From Bugula neritina (Eukaryota > Bryozoa > Gymnolaemata > Cheilostomatida > Bugulidae), in the NCBI GenBank assembly GCA_964035545.1, contig OZ037765.1, positions 5,902,698 to 5,966,697 on the forward strand: a stretch of 64,000 nt of DNA. Direction: 5' to 3'. Under the pieces are notes generated by a model. It ran no database searches. It was not told the DNA's origin and saw nothing but the letters and a program-made list of their open reading frames with translations. Every line of letters starts with the position of its first letter. Position 1 is the first letter of the stretch. The translations under genes and the position numbers were made by a program. Of the stretch, positions 12,901-27,900 are shown one piece after another.

Positions 12901-15900
12901 GAAAAGTTGTATACACAAATAGGAAAACTAAGTAAGTGAAAACTGATGAGATAAAATTTAATTTTACACAATAAACTATTTTGAAATATTGAATAGATTC
13001 GAGGGTGCAAACTGTTAATGAAAGATTTAGTTTCCCTGTGTTGAAAGATTTACTGTTAATTTTAAATATTGCTTGCCCTGTCAAATCAGCCACTTCAAAA
13101 CAAAAAACCTTGAAACAGCTTAAAAAAACAATTGAAGAAACTAAAAGCTTAGTAGTGTATCTGATATATCTAACCAGTGATTGCTGTTTTGACATCTCCG
13201 TGGAGCTCAGATATATCTACAAATACAGGGAAACAAACTATTGCCATCTTTCATTATTCTAACAGGAAATCAACTTCCACTGCCGCTTTCAAACAGTTTA
13301 TGGAAAATCACTTTTAATATTGTGATCACTTACAGTGTACATGCGTGCGCGTGTATATTATAATCATAAGCTAAGGTTACTGTTTTCTAGGCTTCTATAT
13401 AAATTTACATTCCAACGGATAAATACATTATTTTTACGGTACATAATTGCAGTTATTTAAACAACTTGAAGTTCATATCAACAATACAAAATGCACATTC
13501 TGACACATCGTACAACTTACCCCTGGTGAGAGCTGAGGAGTAGTACGCATTTCGTTCAGTTAGAAACTACAAAATAGAGAAGACAACTACATAAAACATT
13601 TCATTGGCAGACAACTCCAAAATAGTACACAAATGCTACAGAAAAGATGACAAAAATACAAATAATGTTGCTGGGGATATTTAGAACAATATTTAACTAA
13701 GAACACAAAAAACAGCTTCCATTGAGAAAAAAGAGAAACTGGTCTACAACAGGCACACAAACTTTATCAGCTCTATTATTTATTACTATAATTTTTCTAT
13801 TAAAATATATAAGCTCCAGTTTCTATTTCGATACCTCATATTGTTACGCTCAAATACAACTTAAAAGACAACTTTGTCTAAAAAATTAACAAGCTTCAAT
13901 CTACTCAAAAAGCCGAGCTGCATGAAGTGAGAGCTAGAAAAGTAGAGCAGATAAATAAATAAATTCGTAATATAAAGGTAGGGTGGTGCACATGGGGGGG
14001 GGGGAGTCTATGGCTATGTGTTGACTGAGGGGGAGGGGGAGCCTGGGGCTATGTTTTGACTCTGGGAGGAACCTAAGTCTACATGTTGACTATATGACTC
14101 ACCTCTAGCGTGAGCTCTTCAATATTGTAGTCTGCAGTTCTCTCCATGTGTGGCGTGATGTCTATCATCAGCAGACAGCCCAACTGTAGCACACAATAAA
14201 ACTCTAAGGCTATATTGAAAACTATACTAAACTAATTTCCAAATATGTTTTTAGTTCACCCAAAGGCCATCAAATATAAAAATTAATAATAAAATAATAT
14301 TACATGTTATAGTTTAGAACTCAAGTAATGAGAGGACAACTTCAAATTGTCTAATGAAAATAGGCTATTAATACAATGGCGTATAACAACTTGCTTTGAA
14401 TTGATTGACAGAATTAAAAACTAAAACATGTTATTTCAGAAAAATAACAAGGTGCAGACTTTTAGAGCCTTTAGGACATAAAACTTTCTAAAACAAGATC
14501 ACATGTATACTCTTGTTTCTAATACAACTATATTTTATAAGCAACATCTACAATAACTTTCAACTCAACACTTGAATAATAATGCATGACACAAGCAGCA
14601 TAATATATACAACAAGAAAAATGTGTATTAATTAACCAATGGGAACAGGGCGTATTAACCAATGAGAACAGGGCGTATTAACCAATGAGAACAGGGCGTA
14701 TTAACCAATGAGAACAAAGTGTATTAATTAACCAATGAGAACAGGGCGTATTAACCAATGAGAGTGTGTGCTAGCTGCTGACCTGGGATGAGTAGTGAAT
14801 ATGCACAGCACTCCTAGCAACGTGTTTAACTTCCTTTACGTGAGCTGCGAGTCGGTCAGCTAAAAGTTGTGGCAAATCTCTGTGTCTTTGAACCACTAGT
14901 AGAAAATTATATTAACTATATTAACTATATAATATTATAACATAACATGATATTATAAAATACACACACAGGCCATTTAGGACAAATTCTCACTTAGCAT
15001 GGCCATCAAAGATTAGACATTACTACTAATAATCCAGTAAGCAGGTTGCTATAAATTGCAAGACGTAAACACAAACATGAAAGGCAGCAGGTTAATAATG
15101 ATAACTTCTCCTTATTATCTCCACATCAATGGCACAGGGTAAGCACAGATTACATAATGAGTTACTTACATGCATCCATCTCTGCATCATAGTTGGGTTT
15201 GATGGTGAATGTTTTAGTCAGCTTCGTTTGCTCAACATCTAAGATGTCAAACAAGATCTGACCACATGAGAGGATCCCCTCTCTCAGTGGTGGAAACTGT
15301 AACATATACATGATCTATGCACTAGGAACTTAGGCTATACACAGGGTTCCTAAACCACAAATAAAAGACTTGTTTTGTTACTCTAATTTATGAAATAACT
15401 GTATTGTAGCATATCTCACAGGCAATAGCCATGGTGTAGCATATATAAGTGCTGGACTTGTAAACACGAGGTCAGTGGTTCGAGTCTAAACAGGAAAATA
15501 TCAAAGGCTAAGTTTGTGTTGCAAGGGGAAATATATTGCTTCTTGCTACTAAGCTATAACGGAGATGTAGGCCACTGATCTATTGCAGGAACAAACGCTA
15601 GTACTTCCAACGTGATGTTAGGAAATGCATTCAGTCATAGTTGCTCCTGTGCCACATATGAATAAGTCCTTAGTCTGCTTTAAAAAACACTTTCCATTAA
15701 GGTTTCTCACAGGGATAGTGACTATAAACTATGAACTATGTCACAGCTTGACACCCCCTAAATCTCAATATTGAGCATTTAGAGTTTAGCTAAAAAGTGC
15801 ATACCACCTCAATTACTATAAAACAAGCAGCTTGTATATATATTTCTACCAGTCTAGTAATGTACTACCAGGCAGTATGAAGGTAACACAGAGATGGACT

Positions 15901-18900
15901 CTTTAGACTTTTCAGTAGTTTGCACTTCATGATTATAATATTCATGAAGGAACTATCAAAATTCACTTAGAGCAATGCAAACTGCAATTGTAATGACAAA
16001 ACTTCCAAAAATACAAAGTTCAAATATATTAATTTCAATACTTTTATCATATAAATATGCTAATGTGACTCTATAGCTTTTATAGTAAATATTTTGACTT
16101 GTAATATCAATTTTTAGAATTGAAATAACAAATGATCATGTAATAAATAATCAGAGCTGATTTTCAGTCAATTAAAGAATAAAGTTCAACCTTAGAGAGG
16201 ATAAGAAGTTCGTCTTTGCGCTGCGAACAGATTTCTGTTATGGCAATGAGGCTCTGTAACACCTGGAATACAGTTACACAGTAGAAACCACTGAACTGAA
16301 ACTATTATAGTTCAATGGTAGAAACAGATGCGCGAAAGCAACAATTCAGAGTTGTCTACCCTTAATTTACTATCACTTTGAGTGGACAACTCCAACTTCT
16401 GAATACAAATTGTGCTAATTTGATTTACACTACATAAGTGTCGTACAAATGTGGCCAAGCAGAAATTGCAGCCCCTTACCCGGTGCATAGCCAGCCAGTC
16501 ACCACTAGAAAGCTCAGCCGTTCTCATTTTACACACAATCCTCTACAACACAACAGTTTATTTAACAAACTTGACTAGAGCTCTTTGAAAATAGGGACAC
16601 ATATCCCATAATACTTAGATTGAATGAGATAAATCAAATATGCTAAAGAATGCAAAAGCAAAACATTACTTTTGTTTTAAAACGAAGTTAATTAAAAATA
16701 CAAAACATAAACAAAATTTTGATTCAGCATTCAGCAAATATTTTGTAGTTTATCTCAGTTACTATGGATACAGTATTATGGCATGTTGTGTGCAGAACTT
16801 GGCAAGTGTCCACAGATCAAGTGACTGTATGGCCATTACTATACACAGTGCACCAGCCTACACCCCTCACTGTATTTATCAAATGCTTGCAAAGTGGGTC
16901 AAAAGTTTAAATGCTTTCTGTAAGAAACTCCCGAAATATTGATGCAGAGGAGACGGGCTGTTGCTAACAGTAATAATATTGGTGTGATAATAATGCAGGG
17001 CAAGACCTGGGATGAACTCGAGTGCATAATTAGTTCCTGATGACTCATGTTGGTAACACTTAGCCTACCCCCAGCATTCTTATAGCCAACACACCATTGT
17101 CCTGAGGTAGGTATATTTCACACGTATTCTATCTTCACTTGTAACTGATGAAACTTCAAAGGTAACTGAAGAATGGTAGTAGATTACCATGAGGAGACAA
17201 TTGCTACGATTTCATGTCTAAGTAAAGCTAAGTTTTGGTTCTAAGCACACTTTTAGTACTTAGTGAAACGCACATAGTAGTCAGGGGAGATAACTCACAG
17301 ACATATTTCTCAGCCTAGAAAGATTACTCTTGATAAGTCTGGTAACCTCCGTGTTCTTGTCAGGAGAAAAGTATTGCAGGCAGTCGAGCCTCTCATTCAG
17401 CAGACGTATATCTCTGGTGGGCGTGAGAAACAGCTCCCTATAGTCATATAAACTATGATAAGACAAAAGGCTAACAAGGGGAAACTGCCACCTTAATTCA
17501 ATTTTACAAAAAAATCTGCCAACTAAAATCCCAAGAATCAAACTTGACTCATTTCTAAACTTCCTGCTATGCCAACAGTTGATGCCGGCAGCCCTAGAGG
17601 CAACCAATGAGAGCTGAGAGTGACCCGAGCAAAGACTAAAGGGAATTTCAATATTCCTATTTATTGTATATTACACACCAGGGTAGGTATAACTTCTCAG
17701 GGAAATATTGAACTGGAAGCAACAATGCAAGGAAATTGAACGAACAAATGGAAAGTCAAACAGAAAACGTAGCAAGCATAAAGTGTGAATAAAAACTCCA
17801 TTCATAAAAGAATTACTTGAGTTTCTTTTTCCCTATTGAAGTTTTACACCGATCCATAAGTCCTAAATAATTACATAACATCCACATCAATACTTCAATA
17901 ATAGCACTCAATATCATTTTCTCTTTACAAAATTCCACAGGGATAACTTCCGGCAGCGATATGTTGATATAATGCTAACCTACAAAGTGTTTGCCCTGGA
18001 AGTCCTGTTCACGCAATAACATATAACTATTATCGCCTATACCAGTAACTTTAACTTAATCATGCAGTGTTGGCATCTGTGAGGTTAGTCACTGGTCATA
18101 AACAAGATAACATAAACCTATCCATCAGCTGTGTCGGTCCTTTTGTCAGTCAGTGAAGATGTCACAAACTAGGGACACCAACTACGTGTTCAATGACGAT
18201 TTTTTTAAACAAATTAATATTTCTGTGTTTGTGATAGCCAATCTGGAAACCAGCAATGACTTGGCAAAAGGAATTATGGCTCCAGTAACAACACCAACTA
18301 ATCAGTAGAAATACATCAGCAATGGTTATATTCAGCATTAATTATTCTCACTTTAAAAAAATACAAGCGCATGACGTTGAAAAGATTTGCTGATTTATGA
18401 AACACCATGACAAAGCAAAAATAAACAATTAAAATACAACTTACCGAACAAACTGAAGCCATCTCTTTTATAGAAGTTGCCAAGGCACGTGGAAGGGTGA
18501 TCAGCTATATGAATGATTCGAAGAGAACTAAAATGGCCACAACTCACAGGTTAAAAAAACCAAGTGTAGATAACTCTAGTATAACAAAACAATATAACAG
18601 TAAGACGTATACAATATTGTTAGTACATTACTCATGACTAGCTACATGCTGGACATGATTAGTTGCTAGAGTAGTGAAACATGTGTTATAGTATGTTTAT
18701 TCCAACACACTACACAGTATGTACTACTTTAGGGTGTAAAAAGCATAGCATATTTCAAAATAAAAAAAGATTACAAGTACAGTAATATTACACTTCAACT
18801 TGTAATATGTGTTGAAGATACAAACAATACAGAAATAACGGGGATCCATCAGGTATAGACTGAGTGCCAACAACTTGGCTCATAGTTGCATAGTGCTAAT

Positions 18901-21900
18901 ACACCACGGGTTATGTAGAGGCAGAAGCTAGGGAGACATTACCAGCAACTCTGCCTAGTTGTTTCTGAGACTTCAGGGCGATTAGAGAAATTACCCAAAC
19001 AATTAGCAACAATTAATCTTGTTACAACATAAGGAAATGGTAAATGTTAGAGAGGTTTGGCTACTAGCAAGCTAGTAAATTCAGCACTATGGCAGGATAC
19101 AACCTGTATACTTAGTGTTTATTAGCCTATATTACCATATACCCTTCCGACTTAGAACCTGGCAAATTTCAACCAACACCGACAAAGGATATTGCAAAAC
19201 AAGCCAAAAAACTTAAGGTTAGGTGAAAAACCACAGAAAGCAAAAACAAAATTTTTAAGGCTTTCAAAAAACATCATGAACTGAGCGTAAGTTGACAGTT
19301 AGAATGTGTTTGTAACAGTAGCTGTGTGGAGATGGGCTGTTAGGATACAACTGAGTTGTATGCTAATTATCTAACAGCTCTAATCAGAGATGAATCAGCA
19401 GTTATGAGCATCAGAAACAAAGAAAAAGAAAGGCCAAACCAAAACTATTATTGCATCCTTATGTTTTTAGCAGGCAGTGAAAATTTAGAACTAAATTTAG
19501 TAGCCTAGTCCCAGAATATTGTTTTACAATAAAAGATAACACAGGTTCCTGTATGTAATGCCCAAAAGTTCAATGTAAGGAAACTATTGTTAGGCGAAGC
19601 AGTAGTTGGTTGTGAAACTACAGCAGTATTTCCTGGAACATACAGCGAGTAGTTTACCCATGTGATCGGTTTACCCATGTGACTAGTATAGCCATGTGAC
19701 TAGTATAGCCATGTGACCAGTATAACAATCAGACTACGCCTTACCTTAACGTGTGAGCATCCATCCAGACTTGAGATTGCCTGCGAACAAAAAATAAGAA
19801 AATCTTGAAAATTCCCATGAATAAAATACATAATCTAGTTGACAGGTATTGCAGAGTATCAGATAAAAAATACATTTATTCAATTATTTTGATCAAGATA
19901 ATGAGCCGGTGAACTTCATTCAACTTGCGAAATCCCATTTAACATGATAAATCACAAGGCGGTTGGTAGAGTGCCTGTGTAAAGGGGCAGTGGCAATGCA
20001 CACAGCATAGGGGAATCCACACACTTGGCAGAACCTGTACATATTAGTCATATAGGGGGAAGTACCACTCCACTCTCTATAAGCTGCCAATGTGTGACTC
20101 ATACTGCATATCTAATAAAGAAGCTGAATGACATGAGTCACCTCTTAGCTCACAGCTATGGAATGCAGCTATTTATAACGACCAGCTAAATGCACATACA
20201 ACTGCATTGGCAGTTTCATTTGCTTTGATATCCAAGAGTGTATATGGCAACAAACAAAACACCCACCCAACCATATAATATGACCATTTATATTTAGTCG
20301 TCCTTACGTCAAAGAATTACTAGAGGAAGTGTAAACGAAGCTGATTGGTTCATTCATAAACAGGCTAGCAATAAATATTATTGACAAAAACTCAACAGGG
20401 GACATTCGATCACCGGCCCAATAATGTCACACAATGCCACCGCAGCAGGCTACGCTATAAAATATTTGTTATCAAGTCACGGTTGATTGAACTTGGTGAA
20501 TATCAACGCTAGTACAATTATATTAAAATACTGTAGTAACATATCGCAACAGGAACCTTATTGCGCAATCAGTTAGAGGGACAATGCGAACAAGTAGAGG
20601 ACTAAACGATAACACACTTTTGACTGAAAAACAATAAATATCTTCACACTGTCAGTCTATAGTAGGTCACAGCTGGAAGACATTGTTCCTTCCTGCTATA
20701 AATAGCTGTAAACAAGCTTTCCTAGCGTAGATTGAGTGGCCACCAGCTTGCCTATTGGGTAAGCAGGAAAATATCAAAGGCTAAGTTTGTGTTGCAAGGG
20801 GGAAATGTATTGCTTCTTGCTACTAAGCTATAACAGAGATGTAGGCCACTGATCTATTGCAGGAACAAACACCAGTACTTCCAACTCGGGCAGTGGTAGT
20901 CTGTAGTTAACAACAGACCAGCAAATGGTGCCAGAACTACCAGGCTGTTACTATGCAACGTCCAAACACAAACAAACAACTCTTTCACCACCAGTAATCC
21001 AAGGAAGTTATGTAGGTCTTGCATTAATGACTTGTAACCCCCTGAGAGTAATTGTACTACTGTTTGAGAAGTGTACACTAGCAGTATTTAGCTTTAGTAA
21101 CCGTAAGCTATAACGTAGGGTCGAAAGTAGACCCACACTTACATGTTGTACAGCTCAACTGAGATCACTGGCATGTCTTCATCTTTACTGTTCTGAAGGT
21201 GAGCCATAGAGTTGACAAGATTCGCCTCAATATATCGGAGCAGACCTCCAGCAGCCCGCACCTGCAGGACATGGCACTTAATAAACTTAGGCTAACATAG
21301 TTTAACATACCCCTGTCTGAAGTAAATACTGCTTTTTTAGCAGAAAGTGTTTTAAGAAGCATTTATGAAAAAAAGCCTGTGTTCTAGATTACAAAAGAAG
21401 TTATGCTCTCGGAAGAATTTCAACCGGTGCCTTAAACCAAAATTTAAAATGAATATTAAAGAACTTCGGCTATCTCAGTTTCTCCAGTACTGCTCCTAAA
21501 TGTTGGCAAAGCTACTATATGCAGGATTTATAAAGTAAAGTAAAACAAAGGCTTTGAGCTTCAGTAAACTGCGCATGAAATTAATTGATGGCAAAACAGT
21601 GTTGACAACAAATTCTTGTGGGTAAATGGTACTGCAATTTGGCAAACGTCTTTCCATCAACTCAATTGCACAATAATAGAAAAGGTGGATTAAAATGGTA
21701 GTTTATTAATGAACAAATTCCGGTTAGACTTATATGCTTGATTAACTTAATGAAAACACCTTTTACTTCGACAAGGCAAAATAAAAATGTGAAATTTTGC
21801 ATACATTTTAGTTGTAATTTTATTACATTACACATGCCACAGAATGAGCACCAGAAAACTGGAATTTCTGGTGCTTGTTGAATTCGACAAACCAGGAAAG

Positions 21901-24900
21901 TTGTTTGCCTCCACATGACCTCTAGTCAGCATAGAGGTCACATGACCTTACCATGTTCACATGACTGACATCAACTGTGGAGCTGATGTATGCCTCCTTA
22001 TCAATACAGCCTTTTGCCAGAGAATTCTCACACGCCATGTAAAGCCTTCTTTTTGAGATTTCGTAACCTATTGGAAACCAACAGATTGCTTTGAAGGCAA
22101 ACCTTTCAACTTTTATATCAACTCAAACTTAAATATTCAGTAAAGAAATTATTCTCTCTTTGTTCAAAACAGTTCTTAGCTTTAATATATCCCAGCAGAA
22201 TTCAAAATAACTGCTCTACTAAAAACATCCCATGACACAACTGCACTCGTAATTTAATTTAATGCTGGAATGTATTAAGCGGTGAAACGCATGGCATTGC
22301 AACACAGACAGAACAAAAATTTCAAAATTTTACAATACAAAAATAGCTCTTCCGCTGCACTCTATCTTGTTTATATTATCTACTTACATTGTCAACCTTA
22401 TTAACTGAAGCTTTGTAATACATTAAGTAAATACAACATTTGGGTCTCTTTACACAGTGATTCACCCCATTACAACATTACCCACAGCTCTCCCATTATT
22501 TTTTATTTATAAAAATAGGCATACATTATTAAAAGTGGCGACACTGCATTACACAATTGTAAATTCAAATTAGAAAAATTGGAGAGAAAGAGGTGAAAAA
22601 TGAACAATATGTATAGAATAGGCTTGCAGAAACCACCGAGAAACTATCATTGAATTAGTTGGATTTGGTATGACCAGCTATAGCTCGCTAATTACAACAG
22701 TTCAATATTTGTATTGTCCTGTGAAATGCAGTTAATTTTGTGATTAGTCACTTGCTGGGAAAGTTTATTCCATGCCAAATAGATTTAAACTTTACTTCTG
22801 CCAACAAAAAATAAAAAAATGATAATTATATTTTCTATAGCAGATAGCAGCGTGCAAGCCCACTTCCCTGTACATCCCACAAACATGGTGATTTCATCAG
22901 GAACAGTAAATTAACAATGTGAGTAAATATTTCCTATTTATGTGTGTCACAGTGTGTCATGGGGTTGCCCTTTTTGCTGATGATTCAACGTGCAGTCAGT
23001 GTATAGCACTGCTGTATCTAAAATATCTATATTTAGCTTTTGTAGTTCGCAATCAGAAAAGTATTCCTTCGCCAATTTCAGACACCAACGCAAAAGTCCT
23101 TTTGTAGAAAATCAATAGTTTTTGCAATGATTTTACAATAAAATATTCGAGTACAATGAACTCCTGGGGTTCCAAACGAATACAAAACATTTCCATTAAT
23201 TTCGACCGAGGATTTTGTTGCATGACATTTACTTTCTACTGAAGCCTAAAAATATATATTTGCTAAGAAACTGAAGTCTGCATTGTTTCAAACAGTGATC
23301 CATGACTGCATACTTCAAAACTTCTTGCCTATTACAACATCACAAGTAGCCTACAGCATAATATCAAATATCGGTTGAAAGACTAGTGAAACATTAAACA
23401 GGTAGTTAACAACTTTGCCATCTGTCATTTGCTTCAAGAGGCAAAAAAGTTGAAAATATTAATCAAAAAGGTGAGAGTCAGGCTTATAAACTTTCAGCTG
23501 CATCCAATAAAATCTTCTTTGCTTACATAAATATTAATTATTGTTACACGTTGAACATCAATCATTTGCATGTTTCACAACTGACATTAAAAAACGTCAA
23601 TGGAATTGCGCATTAACCATTCAACACCGCAACGTAAACATCTACATGTTACGCTCATGCCAACATCTACCTAAATTGCTATGAATAATGAAACTATTTT
23701 CAATCTATACTAAATGTGCAGTAGCCTACATCAGATGTGCGTTGAGTAAGAAAATATATGCAGTTTTTCCGCTAGCAATTCAAAAATATCCCCTACAATT
23801 AGGCTGCTTTAGCACTCACAATACAAATCCATATCCTTATAATAGCAATATATATAAAATCTACATAGCACCAGCAAGCACCTACCCAAGTCTTCAGATG
23901 CAAGAGTGTAGAGATGACAGGCACAATGCTGAGCCTGTCTGGCAGCAACTAAAACATAAATATATAACACAAAAATATAATATAATTATATAATATAAAT
24001 ATATCACACAATATAGATATATTACAAAATATAAATATATAATATAATATACTAGTATAATATAATCTAAACATATAATATATATAGAACATAATATAGT
24101 ATAAATATATAATATAATATAGAACATAATATAGTATCAATACACAATATAACATAAACCAAGTGTGTAGAGGTAGTAGACAAGGGGTACAAGTAAACTG
24201 GACTAGAGTACAACAAGTTTGCTCTAAAAAGGCTGCCGTAAAAGAGATGCTGACACTTCGAGGATATACCATGACTCATCAGGAAAGTTGATGGTGAGAT
24301 AACGTAGAGTTAGTGAGATAAGTATTAGCCTAGCTGACTTACCCATATCAGTAAGTGCTTGGACAAATCTCGAGTCTTGCTTAGCACCAGTAATAACAAT
24401 ATCTGCTTGGGTCTGCATCAACACTACAATTATATGAGACTCCAAAATAACTCCAATCTTACAAGAAAGACACTGAAAACTTGAAATATGGGAATAATTA
24501 GCAGATACAGGTGTGATTAGAAGACAAGATAAGTAGAAGTGAAGTAGGTATTCTGGCAAACAGAGAATAGAGACACTTTAAATTTATACATCAAGTGGAT
24601 TTATTATTTTTAGAATACAATTTTCTGCTGCATTAAACATAAAGAATAGCTTTGAAGTGTCAAAAAAATTTTCTATACCAAACATGTCCAACTAAAACAG
24701 AATTGCATAAGAAGTTTGAAATTCAAAGTGCAACAACAGTTTTAGCAATAAATATTATGATTTTACATATTACAGGGGTGAAAAATTTTTCAACTTTGTT
24801 ATGTATTATGTTACATGATGATTTGAGGATAGGAGTGTTTGGAAAACATAAGGGTCAACTGTAGATGTAATCTTTTTATGCAAGAAAAAGATTTTTAATG

Positions 24901-27900
24901 GAAGCAGAGAAGAGTTCAAAAACAGGTGCACTCGTAAAAAATGATGTAAAAATGATAATCCTCTTAAAAGGAATGACTTGGCAAAATACAAAAACACATC
25001 ATGCTCATTAGACTCAAATGACTTAAAATATACTTAAGACGCTTGAAACACACTAAAGGGACTTAAAACAGACTTTAGGGACATTCAAGTGATAATAAAA
25101 CTGAGTAAGAAACTTAAATATTGAACCTCACATTTCAACTCAAGATTTGATTTCTAGAAATAACTCTCAAGAAAATATAGACAGACCATTATACAACAAG
25201 CTGTACTGAGATTGGGGACATATCAGTATGTATAGGGGTTTCATGTCACACATTAAGGTTAATGCTTTGCGATTTGCATTAGCATAATAGCTCTTAGAAG
25301 TTTCAATTTAACAAGCAATACTTTTTTCTAACAATAAGTATTTTGATGGCATTTCAACACAAAGAGGACAGCTGCTTTGTATTTATGTGTATATGGAAAT
25401 GCCAATTCGGATGTCCTAACTAAATACCTGGCAACAATATGAATTAAAGTGCTTGTAATGCAATTTAATAAAACCTTTCAACAAGCTGTGAAGCAATATC
25501 AGATATGATGTGTGACAATAATTCACACACAGAGAAAATAGTTTGCATAGTCAACTATGTGCCTTCAAATGGAAAATAGTATTCGAGTTACTTGATGCAT
25601 TCAAATAAGCGAAGAACGACAAACATTGTGGATAAACAAGATGTTACAGCATATCAGCTTGTCTATAAATGTTCTACAAGCAGGTAATTCATGCTGTTGG
25701 CAATATCTGCAGGACAGCAGTGCTAATGCATCATAGAGCATTGTCATTAAAATTTTTCTTTTTCTGTTATATGAATTGTTTTTCCTTTCACTTTTGACTA
25801 AATATAACAAAACAAACAAAACAGAGATTTTTCAGTTCACTCTAATTGCATGTTTTTTATCATCACCAACGAAAATTTTTGGGTCGCCTGCATTACTGCT
25901 TCTCAAGGTTTGCAATACATCATTCAACTGTGAACTACAAGATCAGTCTGAGAATGAGTTTATCTCACCAGCCAATAGCCACAAAGGTTACATACATTGA
26001 GATGCTGAGAGGAAACCGTCGCCCTCGGGTATGTCTTGCAGCAACTGCAGCTTCAGAGTATCGGTATTGTATACACACGCACCGAGCATACCTCTCTGCC
26101 ATATCATAGAGACAATTGTCTGCCAGAGATAAAAACAACTTCACATTCAGACAACAATATGCAGGTATCAAACAAACATCTATTTAACAAACACTTGATA
26201 CATCAAACAGGCCACTTGTTAGCAAAGATATCAGCTACAATTTCCGTCTCTGAAAACTGTAGCCAACACCACCACAGAAAAGCTAAAACCTACAATACTG
26301 ATTTAACTACATCAAAGGGGCATTGCTACCTTCTCGTAGACTGAGCAAGCATCTAGCAACCTCTTTATACATTAGAAATTCCGAATTAAAAGCTTCGATC
26401 TATGTCATTCAACTTTTGAATGTATAATAGCACCAGATGCTACAGCTGTGTGCATTTAGTGCAGAGTATTGTATAGTGAAACCTTGTGTAGTTCACTATC
26501 TCCTTCCATCTCCACAGGGTTATGATTGGCTGCTGTCCCAGACTCCACACTGCTAGCTATAGACATGTCACTCCTCAGTCCAAGTCCCAACTTCTTCTGA
26601 AAGTCATTGCTGTTACCCACAGAGGAATAGTTAGACAATGCTAGCACCTTAGGAGGTGGCTTGGCTAGGGCAGCATGACTATTTCTGGCAGGCTTGTACC
26701 CTGTCTGATTCGATTTTTCTACAAGAGTGGGACAACAGAATTACTCATGTGACACGAAGTAAACAAGAAAAGGAAGAGCCTACAATCTTTAACAACCTCT
26801 CATTTATTATTCAGCTATTAAGAAAAAAACAAATTCTAGTCATACTTGAGCAGACTTATGAAATTGGGCCAAACATCTGACAGAAAAAAAAATAAAATTA
26901 CTAAGCTGATTACCAGACAATTAAAATTTGAAGTCATAAATGCAAAAATCCTGTCTGGTTTAAGGAGTTGCGACAGAGAATTAAGTGTTAGAAAGAACAT
27001 AACAAACCTGTTAAACTAGCCGGTCGCATAGTTCGTATTGTGGTGTTGCTTATATCACTAGAACTGGATGAGTTCAAACTATAACTGGCATGCAGAGCAC
27101 TACTCCTAGCTGCCGGCAGCAGTCCAGATGGAAGCTCGCCGTGCAGAAACGTATTATCGGCAGCGCAACTAGTCAATGAGCGGCTATCATGACTCGTGTG
27201 CAAGGAAGGCTTCAGGATACCCTTTTTTGGAGAGTTTCTTTTACCAAAATTTTGTTTTGTCAAATGCACACCTACAACATGAATAATTGGCTATAATAAA
27301 TGGTTAGTTCATGTTAGGAGAGAAAGAGAGAATATTGCACAACTACAAGTCAAGGACTAAAGACATCCACTGTCAGATAAATATTAAGCAATAAATGCTG
27401 AACCACTGCCAAGTGACCAAATCATGATCTAATACGGAGGAAGCACAGAAAATGAATAAATTCTTCAAACTTATTTGTTTTTACAGTCAAGAAATGATTC
27501 ACAATTGGCAGAAATTAACCAGGATGTCTTGTTTGAACAACGGCAGATAGAAATAAGAAAGTAATATTGAATCAACTCTGAGTCTCACCATAAAGTGGCT
27601 CCATCACAGACCGTGAGTGTTTAGCAGGATGTAGCTTGCTGCTACTCACAGTGGGTGTACCGCCATATGTCCGGTTTAGAGCACCACCTCGTTTCGTAGC
27701 AGGTACTTTGAATATTGCTACAAAATGAAACCACAGCTTTTCACATAGAGAACTATATTTATGGAGCCCACAAAGCTGTAAAAAACTTTAGTTTTTTACA
27801 GCTTTTTACTTAGTATAAAAGGCAAAAATACAGTCTACTTCAGCATCAGAAACTGTGAATTGATCAACAGCTTGCAGACCTGGTGAGTTATTGGCATTAG

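Noticed and set aside
14623-14765. Regular spacing of units suggested a CRISPR-like array
   Set aside because: Units are directly abutting with no unique spacers and lie in a eukaryotic intron; it is a minisatellite.
17281-17607. Long 108-codon minus-strand frame as a complete gene
   Set aside because: Only its 3' half is MSH5 (exon 17437-17299); the upstream part is intron read-through without similarity.
19930-20000. Possible tRNA gene (GGTTGGTAGAGTGCC resembles an A box)
   Set aside because: No B box at the right distance and no cloverleaf could be formed; at most a decayed SINE head.
23894-24279. Several Ile/Leu/Tyr-rich minus-strand frames resembling membrane proteins
   Set aside because: They coincide with the TATAATATAAA low-complexity tract in an MSH5 intron.
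6912-24412. MSH4 as the identity of the MutS homologue
   Set aside because: KSIYLKQ, DEFGKGT and the C-terminal LDLEEP are MSH5 forms; MSH4 has KSTYLKQ and DELGRGT.
25965-26171. Minus-strand frame MIPAYCC... as a small protein
   Set aside because: The same bases in another frame give the first MSH5 core exon (MIWQRGMLGACVYNTD), which fits phase and family.
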